In this document: one piece after another, positions 1 to 11,849 of the stretch
How the letters are laid out: every line of letters begins with the position of its first letter
Numbering within the stretch: the stretch's first letter is position 1
Source: Opisthorchis felineus
Taxonomy: Eukaryota; Platyhelminthes; Trematoda; Opisthorchiida; Opisthorchiidae
Direction: 5' to 3'
DNA length: 64,000 bases
NCBI GenBank assembly: GCA_004794785.1
Contig: SJOL01008604.1
Location: 83,316 to 147,315, forward strand
Notes under the pieces: model-generated
Databases searched by the model: none
What the model was told of the DNA's origin: nothing
Seen by the model: the letters and a program-made list of their open reading frames with translations, nothing else
Program-made: the position numbers and the translations under genes

Positions 1-744
1 TGTACGTGGGCTGGGATATTGCCAGGGCTCTCACACCTAGACAGGAGGACGATTAGGGTCCTCAACCAAAGCCTTTGGCTCAAAATCCTGACTGAAAGGC
101 AGCGGTGGTTGGCTGGAAATGCAAATACATTAACATTTTTACGGAACAGTCGACACATGTTCCAACCCCCAACCTGGAGGACCAGGAGACTGTGTTCATC
201 AAACCTCTGACCATTGACTAGCATGGTATGAGAGACTCTGAGAGTGTCGCGCAGAGGTCCCCCGGTATAACTCAATTGGTCGCCGAGGTACACAAACCGT
301 CATACCATGGTAAGGTTCACTCTCCTCTTGACGGACTGTGATTACTGCAATTAATTGTATCACGAGGTGGTCTGGAGGTAAAGTCGTAGTGTCCTCTGCG
401 ATAGGAGTGTGAAGGCAGTAAGGCATTTCCCCGAGGCGATTAGCATGTCCATATTTATGGAAGCAGCGATGCTGCCTTCCCCCAGAAAGGACGGGTTAGA
501 AAAGGCCGGCCCTAAAACCCGCCAAACAGATAACCGTGATCACCACGCATCATTCAATACGATATCCTTCGACCTTGCAGCTCTTCGCCCACCGGCCTTT
601 CCCCACACCCCCTCACCACCCACGGAACGATGCAATAAGATCAACAAATCTGCCAGTCTCCAAGCCATTGTTCCGTGTCTAAACCATCGTCCAGAAAAAT
701 AAACCAAAATAATCACTAGCTAACCTCAAGATATCTGATCCACG
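1..744. other. No gene recognised
   Basis: Short open frames occur on both strands (for example 19-210 and 409-702 on the plus strand), but none shows a family motif or splice-supported exon structure. It may be the 5' part of the RTE-like element that becomes recognisable at about 745, or unrelated flanking DNA. Confidence 0.3.
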
Positions 745-3560
745 TTGCAGTCTTTAATGTCCGTAAGTCGAATTGGACCACAAGAATCTCTTGCTGTCAC
801 CTTGCTTTCCCTATCAGTCGATGTATGTTGTGTCTCCGAAACAAGCATACAAAACCCCACTTCGGACGTTCACCTCAATCCCCTTAGGACGAGTCCAGAT
901 GTTCCACATTTCACCCTTCAGGTATCTGATGATCCTGACGCAATGGCTCGTGGTATCTAGTGTGTGGGAGTTGCACTCAGCCCCAAGGCTGAAAGCGCCT
1001 TACTGGACTGGATCCCAGTAAACAGTTGCCTTTGAGCTGTGCGGCTCAATTAAGACCAGCGCGGGTTGATGTGATAATGTGTGTTTATTTGTCGTATCAG
1101 CATACGTCCCGACAAACTGCATTTCTGAGGGTGAGAACGGGTTTTATCAGGATCTTTCACGACTGCTTCGGTCAGCAAGGACGGATATAGTAATTCTAGC
1201 CCAAGTTGGACGACTGGACCCGGAAAAAGCACAGCTAGGTGGTAGATTTGGAATCGATGCTCAGTGTACAGATAATGGAGAGCGACTGCTTCAGTTGTGT
1301 GCTGATGTTCGTCTGTTTCTGGCCAGTACATACTTCCAGCACAAACGCTCACGTCGGGTTATTGGAGGCCACCAACCACAATACAGTCGTGAACTCAGTT
1401 GGACCATGTAGCTATGAGCTGCCTATGGAGAGCCTTCGTTAAGGATTGTCATTCGTTCTGGGATACGCAACTTGACTCTGATCATGCCACTGTGCGGGCC
1501 TGCATATCACTTCGCTTTCCGTCAGCATTACGTGTGCCAAAGCAGAGTAGTCCCATTCATCAACTTCGACAAGTTTCGGTAGCTCAAAAGCATCGACCCG
1601 ATCTGGATAGAAAGCTACTGGAAACGCACAGTCATGCGGATGACGATTGCTTGGAGGATGAGTGGAAGCGGGTTAAAGAAGCGATGCTCTCAGCTTTCAG
1701 AATTGTTTGTCCAAGCCATTTGACTCGACTAAATGAATACTGGATATCGTCGAGATCAGCAGATCTTATTGCTGCCGGAAAGACCATACCAGCAACTAGC
1801 GATTATGATGGTGAAGCAGGTCACTCAAACACCAGATAATCAGAAGCCTCGAGATTGACAGAGAACGCTGGTAGATTTCCAGAGCCCAGGAGATGGAGAA
1901 GGCTTTCGCTGCAGGCAACAGCCGCGCCATATTTCAACTGATTCGACCAACCGGTCAAAAGAAGACAAGTGTCAGCGAAACGATATGCGAAGACAGAACG
2001 GCAATTCTTTCAAAAAATTGTCATTTTGAGCGATGGGCTGAAGATGGATCGGCTGGTCTCCGTCAAAACAACCCCTGGAAAAACCCAGCGGGCCTGAATT
2101 GAACATCGACACCAGCCCGCCATCAACAACAGAAATCAAACGTGAGATATCAATTCCCCAACACGAGAAGACACCTGGCCCGGATGGTCTGACAGCCATA
2201 CCGCGCAGAGTCAGAACGAAAATAGGACACTAGTCGCATGGAGCTCCTCGACTGTCAACCCAATTTTCAAAAAGGCGCAAGAACGTCATGCGAAAACCAT
2301 CGTGGCACCAGCTTGGTATACGTTGCATTTAAAGTGCTCTCTGGGATTTTTCGCACAGATTGATCGATTACCGGGACAGACAGATTCGTGAGAATCAAGT
2401 TCGGTTTCATGCTGGCCGAGGATTCATCGACGATGTCTTTACTTTGAGGCAAGTCCTTGAACGGCACCACTCTTTCAAACGTCTCACGCGGGTCGTTTTT
2501 CCTGACCTGAAAGCTGCTTTTGACTCTGTTGGTCGTCTGGCGATTGAATGTGTCCCTTCCAAAGTTATATCCTTTATGGGGGCATTGTATGCGAACTCCT
2601 GCGGGCACATACGGGTATACGGAAGTCTTTCGCCTGAATTCACCACGTCCAGTGTTGTAAGACAAGGCTGCCTTCTCTCGCCCTTCCTCTTCAACTTAGT
2701 TATTGATGTGCTGCTTGAAATTTCTCTGTCTGTCTCCGGAACCTCCAAGGGTCGAAATTCCCTCGGGACATTCGCTCACAGGCATTGAGCATGGTCCATC
2801 AAGGATGTTCGGTCGTGACCTTTCTTCTCAACTTCGTGATTGAAGTAAAGGGAAAGGACACAGGCTTAAATAAATGGGAGTAAAGTAACCGAGAGTGTGT
2901 ACCTGGATGGCACCTCCCTGCTCAATTCATCCAGCTCCTAAAGGAAACAACGACGACGCGCACTTGGCGTCTGTAAAGTGAAGTATTGCCTCAAAACCGA
3001 GTCTAGAGTACTCCGACTCCCTACACAGTGGGTGGTCAGCTCGAGGCTTTTGGTGGGTTCACCTGCTTGGAAACTGGCTTATTTTTCTGCTTACATGTTG
3101 CGGATGAAGTGGCCTGCAGGATAAGCAGGGCGTACCCTGTGGCTGCCACACTTTCTCAGTTTTTGTATCGAAAAGATATCAAGTTGACTGCTAGAGGTAG
3201 AGTTTTAGTGCTCCTATGAGATCAGCTTTATCCTATGCTTGGAGGATTTGGCTTCTTTTCGAAGGTGCATACAAGCTCGCTGTCTTTGCCAGCTTACAGG
3301 ATCAGGAATGAGGCAATACGTAAATATGTATTTGACAGTGGAACGCACCCGCTCGACAACCGACCTACAAACAACCTTCGCAGGCTAGGTGGTGTTTTTC
3401 GAATGTCAAAAAACGACCGCTACGCCGGAGACTGTTTGTGAAGCTCGAAATAAATCGGAAAACAAGACAAGGTGGTCAGCCAATGATGAGCTTAGCAGCA
3501 ATAAAGGTTTTGACGGCACGATTTAAAGAAATTGACGTATATGGTGAGCTGGAGACCAGA
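745..3560 (+). mobile_element. Decayed RTE-like non-LTR retrotransposon (endonuclease and reverse transcriptase)
   Basis: Pieces of one polyprotein appear in order but in shifting frames. The endonuclease part has VDVCCVSET (about 820), VVSAYVPTN (about 1090), DNGERLLQLCADVRLFLAST (about 1270-1330) and the catalytic-type LDSDH (about 1475). The linker has TPGPDGL (about 2170). The reverse transcriptase part has QVRFHAGRGFIDDVFTLRQV (about 2400), VVFPDLKAAFDSV (about 2490) and VVRQGCLLSPFLFN (about 2655). C-terminal motifs include ADEVACRISRA (about 3100) and RIRNEAIRKYVF (about 3300). These are characteristic of RTE-clade elements with an apurinic-type endonuclease. The YADD catalytic segment is missing between about 2790 and 3000, and there are many stops and frameshifts, so the element is dead. 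Both ends are approximate. Confidence is high for a non-LTR element and moderate for the RTE clade. Confidence 0.88.
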
Positions 3561-6500
3561 CGACAATCCTCACTGGTAGCTGAAGGCCTCTTCCGATAGG
3601 GCAAAATGTCTCGGTCGATAGTGAGTTGGTGTATCCATCTTGAACAGCTCTGTTTCCAGCTTCAGGCCCTCTAAATCATATCCACTAGCTCTCACCTGTT
3701 CTTGCATTTTGCTATTGTCATTACTTTCCATTTGTGATCATCGAACTCAACGGCAGCGCGAGCTAATTATTTGCAGGCACAGTTCAGCGATGCAAACGAC
3801 GATGGTCATAACAACCAATCTGACCAACAATCTCTAACTGCCGGGATAGGGTTTCTCTAACCACACTGCCTCAGTTATCACGAAACAGTTCCGTCGGTAA
3901 TTCTTTCCCTCTAATTTGATCCTCTTGAGATCAAACCGATCTGATCGAGTTTCTAGATCACCGAGCTATCTGCCTCCTTTCCCGAAAAGCCCGTCTTCAA
4001 AACTCCCTGTCCTTCTGCATGCGCCCAAACTCCCACAAACCCTAGCTACTCAAAAGTCCCAGTGATGTATTTCAATACTTTTAGGGAGGTTCCTAGGCTT
4101 TCCCTCTGTGTGTAGTGAAAAGGCTATGAAGCGAGAAAAGCACATTTGTCTGAATGGTGACAAATAATGGCGATGGGTTCAAGGATCACTTTTATACTGC
4201 GGGGAGACGATTATTATCCCATCGATTTCACCCACTTCCCATTGTTACATTTAAATATAGGAAGCATGCGCAAGGGTAGGCTCCCAGACCTGAGGGCAGG
4301 TCGACCGGCACCGGATAAGTCAGCGTAAACCGTTCTCTAGATAATAGCGTCTTATAGGAACATCTAAGTTCGCGACACCATCCGTCATCCGGCGCAACGT
4401 TCACTAACATCGGGACAACTGGTGGACACAAGCAGCAGGATGAAGAGATACTTTATCTTAAGCAACACGCTTAGCCAGACGGCCTGTTTTTCAAAGCTGC
4501 CGTTGGCAGTATGGCGAGATATTTTTAAATAAAGGAAGTGTTACTAACAAGCGTTGCGCGCGCGTTTGCCAGGCAGTCGAATGGTCGTTATCCGAAGGTC
4601 CTTATGTGTGTTAGTGGTGACATTTCGAGGAGTGGATAGTAGTGTTTATCCGTGTACGTTTGGGGGATTTGGTAGTATTGCAAATAAAGAGGAACCAAAA
4701 GTATAGCAAAACATGATCGGTATTATTGTTCCGGAAACGCTTAGTAAACAATAGGTAGTACTACATTTTTCGGCAAAACTGAAAAGTGATGACCAGTTTC
4801 AACCGGTTATGTGGGTTCTAAGGTTGGCACTCGTACCAGACCCCTTCTAAAATCCCTGTAAACCGTATCCGCGCAGAGCCCGCCACCAAGCTTTGAACAT
4901 GAGCAACCAGTCTGACACCCACGAGGCTCACCTATCCGCCCTAGAGTAACTGAGGTAAATCAAAGCGAGAACAACCTAATGGGATATAGTAAACCATCCG
5001 TAAAGTTGAGGATCTCTTTCTGTGGAAACGACCGTTCGCAAGAAAGCCTCAACTAGTGATACTCTTGTGAACGGAATAGCGACAAATGAAATAGCGACAA
5101 ACAGCGACAAATCGTGAACAATTTGTCCCCCTTTGTGAGATAGGAGCGATGGACCACAGTTCAAATATAGGTACGGTTTTAGTGGCACCACACGTTCTAA
5201 GCTATTAACACTAAACCGTTTCTCGGAAAAATAGAATGGGAGTTTCTAGAAACCGAGACCATTACTGCTTAGCTTGAAGAGGCGGACTGCGTGAGGGAGT
5301 TCTCAAACTCGGTCTAAGTATTGTTCAGGACTTCCACTCAAACAAAGGGTTACGAAGTCCGGTGCAAACGATAATTACGTCGTTATTTGACAAAAACTGA
5401 CCTGATCTGAGAAGAACTGTCGGTTCTGAAATGCATTGTTCCGCATGAATGCAAAACTCTCAGTAAGGGACCGCGTGGCCATACTGAAAGTGAGCGCCGA
5501 ACGCCAGAAGCTTTCTTGATTCGAAATACGTCAGTAGATGTTTCCGTGAAATACACCGAGTTTCAGCGGATCCGCAGACTCGGTCTAAAACAAAAGACAA
5601 CGAAACTTCAGAGTAATGGGGGAGCGGAAAATTCTGTTACCTTCTTACGTCCCCTTAATTTTTAAACTGAAACACCCACCGCATCGCGTCAGCGACAACT
5701 CGATATACAGCGATGCAGCGATATACAGCAGCGCTGTTTACAACTCTAGGCACTTGTTATCCATGTTAGCAAGTGTTTTGTGAACACGTCTTTTAGTCCT
5801 GTAGTTTCTCTACATATAGCTAACAAACTAACACTCCAAAGAACATGAGAATATGAAACCAAGCTCCGGAATGGATTGAAGTAATTTCTTTCAACTAGTT
5901 CGAATCTAGTATATTCTTTCCAGCTCCCACCACTGACCGAGAGAGCTGGAGTGAACTTTTAAAAATATGTCCTCACGTTTGACCACTTACTCTAGATGAT
6001 CCGACTGCCCGTAAACCGCGTGACGTAACAAATGACTTCTATTAAGGACGGATCTTCATCGTGGAGTATCAATAACAGACGTGGTGATAATGGCATGAAA
6101 TAAGAATGTCCACATTCGTTTGGCAGAAAAAAAAGTCAAATGGTCCACATTTTGGTGGATCTAGATGTGATGGCAAATAAACTCTCAGGGGAAAACCAAA
6201 ACGCAAGACGACTCTACAAGATTGATCAATCTGCTTCTCATCGCCTGAGGCGCTAAATCAGATGTCAATGTGGGCAATAATATCTGGGGGGAATTTACCT
6301 CTCAATAGGAACCACCAAAAAGCTCCCTCTACAAAGCAGGACCATCTGTTCAGTGTTCCGACCAGCCGTGTTTATTTTCGAAAGGATCTACACAGTTAGG
6401 AGCAGATGCAGAGGATGGAAAACTATATGAAATGTCGTGCACACAACATTTGATGCCATCTGTCCGACTTCCCAGTACATTCTAATGCAGGTAACCTACG

Positions 6501-6659
6501 TCCGGGTCGACAGTTCATTGTCAAAAAATGCCACCCACTCAACATCATCAGAGGCAGAAACATCGGTGTTGACACTGACGCCTCACTGCCGTACAACCAT
6601 AAATTCTATCTAATTATCCTAAAGCCTTAGAGTGAAAGGAAGAGAAAAGAGTTATTAAG
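3561..6659. other. About 3.1 kb without recognisable genes
   Basis: Only short frames are present (3640-3837, 4228-4431, 4976-5191), without family motifs or convincing splice pairs. Nothing coding is supported here. It may be old transposon-derived or spacer DNA between two RTE-like relics. Confidence 0.4.
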
Positions 6660-7930
6660 GCAGGGGACCTGGTACAGGATGATATCGATCAGCCGTCATT
6701 TCCTGCAGTGTGTCCAGCCAAGCACAGCGGGGTGGGGGTCACAGGAACATCACCCTGGAAGGCGGACCACACCAAAAACACCTACACTCTTCGTAATCTA
6801 TTTCACACCTTTCTTCTAAGTCATACGTCGTCCACTTCGTGGTTTGTGCCATTCTGAAGGAGGCGCGGACAACAAAACTCGTCTCAACAGACGATGTTTC
6901 GGCATGCATATCATAGGGCTGAGTCACCGAAGTTGATGGAAGGATGTTTTCGGCAACGGAAGTACCTGCTGCACAACCAAACATCCATTTTCTAATTACC
7001 TCGTTGAGAATTCGTTGACGCAATCCGACACCAGCAACGCCTCTGAAGCATCGGTGGTCAAAAACCTGAAGATATCTCACATCTCCTGTCCGCAGGGACA
7101 AAGTTTCGCAACCATACAACACAGCCCTTACTGTAGCCTGGTACACGCAACACGTGAGGTCCATTGATATGCCTTTTTGACGCCACAAATTAGCAGAAGT
7201 GATTCTGACCTTTGAGATTCCTGCACTGATTTTATCAGACACACTTCCATCATAGCCAGCAACGGGTGACGAATTCACTGCTATCCTTGAACAGAGCAAG
7301 TAGAAGGTCATCAGGTAAGGTAAATACAACCGCCAAGGTATGCAAAATTCTCTACAACCTCAAGTGTTTCTCCTTGATTTGCATAGGTCATTGCCAGACA
7401 TTGCGCGTTCTGGGGCATGGTTTTTGCACGTACGTCGAAGGCACATGAAAGATGGCAACATAGTGGTCAGTTTATTCAACAGCGCTTATGCATCTTCTTC
7501 GAAGACTAGGGCGATGTCGTATCCGTACTCCAGATTAACAAGTTCCTAATCAGCAACGCTTTGAAGACCTTCCAAAGTTCGCCTCATTACTTCACCGGTG
7601 TGGACAGAAACACTGATCGACCAAGAGAATAGAATGCACCCTTACTTCCAAGGATCACTACGATTGTGCGCCATCTGTACACATGGCTTTGCTCTAACAT
7701 CTGACGGAGTGTGGAGGTGTAATCGATTCAGGCTCTCACCGGGTGAAATCCCGCTTGATGCCCACGGGTTAGTGTTGTGTGCCACCATGAGTCGGCGAAG
7801 AAGCAGTGACGCTAGAATCTTTGCTACAACATCCCTGTGGTTACCACATGCACTGTAAGCACCCATTCTGAAGACAGGCACTATTATGGACAGACCCCAG
7901 TTGTCTGGGATGGTGTCTTCTCCCAAATGG
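6660..7930 (-). mobile_element. Second RTE-like relic, reverse transcriptase to C-terminus
   Basis: Read on the minus strand, 7926-7642 gives TIPDNWGLSIIVPVF, ILASLLLRRLM and similar motifs from the start of an RTE-type reverse transcriptase. Around 7530-7490 a decayed catalytic box reads LEYGYDIALVFEEDA (YGYD where the family has YADD). From 7329 the C-terminal part follows: VSDKISAGISKVRI, SANLWRQKGISMDL, TVRAVLYGCETLSLR, VFDHRCFRGVAGVGLRQRI and RKWMFGCAAGTS. The reverse transcriptase core between the first and second blocks is deleted, and several frameshifts are needed. It differs in sequence from the plus-strand copy at 745-3560, so it is a separate insertion or subfamily. The 5' endonuclease half is not seen beyond about 7930. 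Confidence 0.85.
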
Positions 7931-8866
7931 GTACAAATGGGCTAGACAGGCACTGACTGGTGGATTCACCGAACGCGATTCCAAGGCATCCCGCCTCACG
8001 TAGTCAGGTTGCCACAATGCAACGTCAGATAATCCAGCTGCCCGATGGGTACTGTGTCTGCTTCATTTCCAAATGGCTATTACGATGCTGGTGTCAATGC
8101 AACTGCGCATGCGAGGAAGGAAGGGGTACGAGCCCAAAAACATGGTTTCGAGTGACGGTATACAGCGAAAGCCTTAAAGGCTTGTGATATTTAATATACT
8201 CCGAGCGGATTATTCTCAAGAATCTGGAGTTCATACAGGAATTTTTAACTCTTGGCAAGAACACAGTCAGTACACGCGAGTGGAAGCTGTTTGAGGAGAA
8301 GACAATCCTAAATTTCGATGCGACTTTCGAAGTGAACGGTGAAATTGTTCTAGGGGGAACTGGGCGCAGACTCTGATTTTCCGCTCCCGGTTCGGCGCTG
8401 CTACGGCCAAGAAGCCTACCCCGCACGCGACTAGCCAGACCATTGGGTCGCCCGCCAGTCTAGAATGAAAGGCAAGCTCTAATTGGCCGAAACCGTGAAC
8501 CCAACATCTAATCATGATCCAGTATCCACTGCATGCCGGCTGACAAGAGTGCATCCAGAAGGCGTCAAAATTTGCAAAACCTTTTCGCTGCAAGCAATTT
8601 TTTGGCCTGCTGTTCGGCGCTAATACATGTTGTGCACTTTTGGTGGTTGCTTTGACGGGAACGCTAGATTAGAATGTTCACACCAAGAACTAAATTGAGG
8701 AGTTACCGTTATAGCAATTGAAGAATTGGATCCCACTATATCTATCGAATTTAGTCGGCCCGAGAATTATTGCAGCAGTAACAAAAGCGGTCTGAAGAAG
8801 CGCAACTGAAGCTCATTGAATCACCTGCTCCGAGGTTGCACATCCTGACGGCAGCAACCAGTACTG
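7931..8866. other. Unassigned stretch between RTE relic and Gypsy gag
   Basis: Overlapping minus-strand frames (8094-8426 and 8267-8593) are open for about 110 codons each but show no motif I know. The segment could contain the leader or 5' LTR of the Gypsy element that begins to be recognisable near 8870; no LTR boundary could be fixed. Confidence 0.3.
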
Positions 8867-9484
8867 ATGATTCTTCCGTTTCCTCAACCGATGCAGCCAC
8901 GGCCTCAATCACGGAGTTCACATTCAACCCACTTTCCTGTCATACGTTTCACTCCTGATTCAAGCGGTCTTTCAAAGTTCGGTAACCGATGGAAAGTCAG
9001 AAATTGCAGCAAAAACACGGTACATCAGATCACGAATGGTGCACAAACTTCATTCTCCCAAGCTGACGCCGACCCCATCTTTGATGAGTCGGTCAGAACA
9101 CTGTCCCAGGTATTCGGCGATCATAAATCGCTGTTCATTGTCACGCTGGTCAGGAAAGATCCTGACGAATTCTTCGCGTCTGCCAGTGTTGTCAACCGGG
9201 AATTCCAGCGTTTCAAGCTCAGCTCAGTGACAGAGAGCCAGTTGAGGCACCTCATTTTTGGGTCCTTAATCCATTCGTCCCAATGTGCAGACACCAGGAT
9301 CCGGCATTTTCACGGAATTGATCAGGACACTGGAGTGGTGTTGCAGAACCCCACCACCGAGTGTCAACGCCTCATGGACATGAAGCACGACACGGCCGTG
9401 ATTGATCAGTCAGGCCGCTTGGTATTCACAGAAGGGAATTGTTTCCTGAAAAACAATGAGGTTTTTCAGGTTAGCACTTCATAG
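8867..9484 (+). pseudogene. Gag-like ORF of a Ty3/Gypsy LTR retrotransposon
   Basis: A 205-codon open frame. Its middle and end resemble capsid parts of fluke Ty3/Gypsy Gag proteins: ESVRTLSQVFGDHKSLF (about 9085-9135), DPDEFFASASVVNREFQRF followed by KLSS (about 9155-9225), SQLRHLIFGSL, and TTECQRLMDMKHDTAVI (about 9350-9400). Gag packages element RNA into cytoplasmic particles. No zinc knuckle follows, and the first about 60 codons look like filler rather than a true N-terminus; an upstream frame around 8830-8920 may carry the original beginning. It lies upstream of, and in the same direction as, the pol relic at 11850-14330, from which it is separated by about 2.4 kb of unassigned DNA. Family-level assignment is from memory of motif style. 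Confidence 0.6.
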
Positions 9485-11849
9485 TGCAGAATGTTTATGC
9501 CTAATGAATTTTTCTGCAAATCATCTGCATGGGTGACTTGTTTAAGTAGGCCATTCTTCAAGGTCCTCGATGAAACCGATTGGGAAAACAATGTCTAATG
9601 TAATAAGATACCGCGGTCGCAGTAAAACGTACAATGGCCGAAAGTTGTAGTTATTTCTGCAGTTGAAACACTTTATTGTACTTGTGGACGCAAAATATGC
9701 GGGAGTGTCACTCCTGTGATTAATTTTTGGCACCTATATCCTGCTTGACTGGACAAACACCGAGTTCTGTGGTCCCGCAACTCGAGAATTGCTATTCCGT
9801 GTTATCATCATGACAGACGTATTTATCGTTTTCAAGGTCTGAAGAAGATAAAACTTTCCGATAATGATGACCTATGCCCGTAGGTCAAGTTTTGCAGTGA
9901 ACTGCGTTAGAGCTCTCCACTGCAACTGACGAAAATTTTCAAAACAATCATGTCGTCGGTCATGGCGGACAGCTGAATGAGCCTAGCTGACGGACACGAT
10001 TAACATGTTGCTGGGGGTCCACGATGCGTAGTCAGCCAGCTAGATGCAATCAACGCTTATCATAGCGGACGGCTGAATGAATGATCCAAGCTGACGCACA
10101 CGACTAGCATACGGCCTGGTCCAGGCGAGCCATAAGGTGGTATATGTGCCGGCTGTTCGCATCAAGTGTCCATGACCAAAATACGCGTATGATAAATAAT
10201 AGGTCCCTGCTTCCTGATAGCTTTGCGAGTGTGAAAATAGCACGACACAACTTCGCAGCGGGACACGACTCAGGCCGCCCATATTTGTGAGGCTGATTTG
10301 TCCATGACGAAAGTCTTCACTTGATACTGCTCGCCCACCATTTCCCTGAACGAGGTAAACGGTTTGCGCATATGGGGAAACTGTTCGCTTTCCACAAGGG
10401 CATACATAACCGCCTGTCCAGTACCCATAACATCTGTGGCCAGCAAAGTGGTGATCTTGTATCCGCAGGCCGGATATTGGTTGTTTCAACAACATCTACT
10501 CAAAACTGTTTATCGCGTGTGTCCCATTGACATTTGCTATATCCGGGAAGCGTCAAAACTACACTGTCTCCTGCCATCTAGATAAGCATATGTAGCTGTG
10601 GTGACCTTCCCCGAACCCTAGAATTTTTGCCAGGGCCAAAGGCCAATCGGTTGCCACGATAAAACCCAACTCTCCGTCACTTACTCAACAGCGATGGTCT
10701 ATACATTCGGCGGAAATTGTATATGTCCTAAGTGGTAAGGTTCTTGCCGAATTCACCGGCAACAGTCTGCCGCATTCCACATGATGGCGATCCGTACTTC
10801 AGCAGAGCCCTGCAGGTGCCAAACTCCTCTTCGGTTAGCCATCAATTTACCACAAGAAGACCATACTTCACGTACTGTTCGTTATTAGCAAATATGCCCA
10901 GCTTACTAGCTTCTTCGGATTCCTCGAATTTCCGTTGTTTTGGGGTACCGCTTGCTACATTCGTAGTATACCCACTCGTAAGGCAAAACAGCTTTGGTGC
11001 TTCGAATACTGGCTACATGCACAAATACCACGTAGTTATCCGTTGTGTATTCTTTTAAATCCTCAAATGCCGCTAATGATGAAAGGCGGACAGCCCCTAT
11101 TCTGTCAACAAACATATCTGAAACCACTTCTGAAGCCGCAGCACCACAAGTTCAAAATTAGCTGCGCGCTAATAATTAAGAAGGGCAATTACTCAAAACA
11201 AATAGCGAGAGAACGAAGGTAGATTAGGGTAATTATAGCTTCAGCATACATACAACAAAAGGCTACATTTTTACCTGAAAACTTGTATTCCACTCGCAGA
11301 CGTTTTAAAGAAAAATGTATTTTCCGGCCAGTGATCAGCGTCAGTCACCTGCTACTTCAAGCAGGTCTATTCATGTAATTAATCTCATCGTCCCAAGGAA
11401 GTCCGACAAAAAACCTGTAGAAAAGAGAACAAGTCTCACACAAGATTCTGACATTGCAGTGAGTGGCATTCTGCCAGCTATTGCCGGTTTAGACCCCATA
11501 AATATTGCAGGTGTAAACGTCGTGGCCATAAGATTTGTGTCAATCCCAGATTCCGCCGCCGCCAGCACACTGAGGCCGGATCAGTTCGATGGGATGAATC
11601 CGTTGGAAAAGCCAACTAATTATATTTGCCACCTCACGCACATAGCACCCAGATGTGCTTTCGAACAAAACTACTTTCCAAAGTGCTCACTTGAGGACCA
11701 CGTGCCACGCTATTCAGCTATATTCTTCGGCGTGCTTGGTCAGTGCACACAAGCGAGGGCCAGAAAATGCATCATTTTAAATGGCAAACCAGTTTTATAG
11801 CCAAAGCGCCTAGCACCGGGGAGCCACTGATTAGGAACTGCACCGGCTA
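9485..11849. other. Unassigned DNA between gag-like and pol-like relics
   Basis: The protease and the start of pol would be expected here, but no D-S/T-G protease motif was found. A 161-codon frame (11315-11800, +) and a 151-codon frame (10040-10495, -) are open but unrecognised. An imperfect direct repeat lies at about 9957-10130. A later insertion that split the Gypsy element is possible. Confidence 0.3.
9957..10130 (+). repeat. Imperfect direct repeat, two units about 103 bp apart
   Basis: The segment starting near 9957 (CATGGCGGACAGCTGAATGA, then AGCTGACGGACACGATTA) recurs starting near 10060 (CATAGCGGACGGCTGAATGA, then AGCTGACGCACACGACTA). The second unit has a four-base insertion after GAATGA. 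The units diverge after about 60 bp. Function unknown; it may be a sub-repeat of a retroelement untranslated region. Confidence 0.6.
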
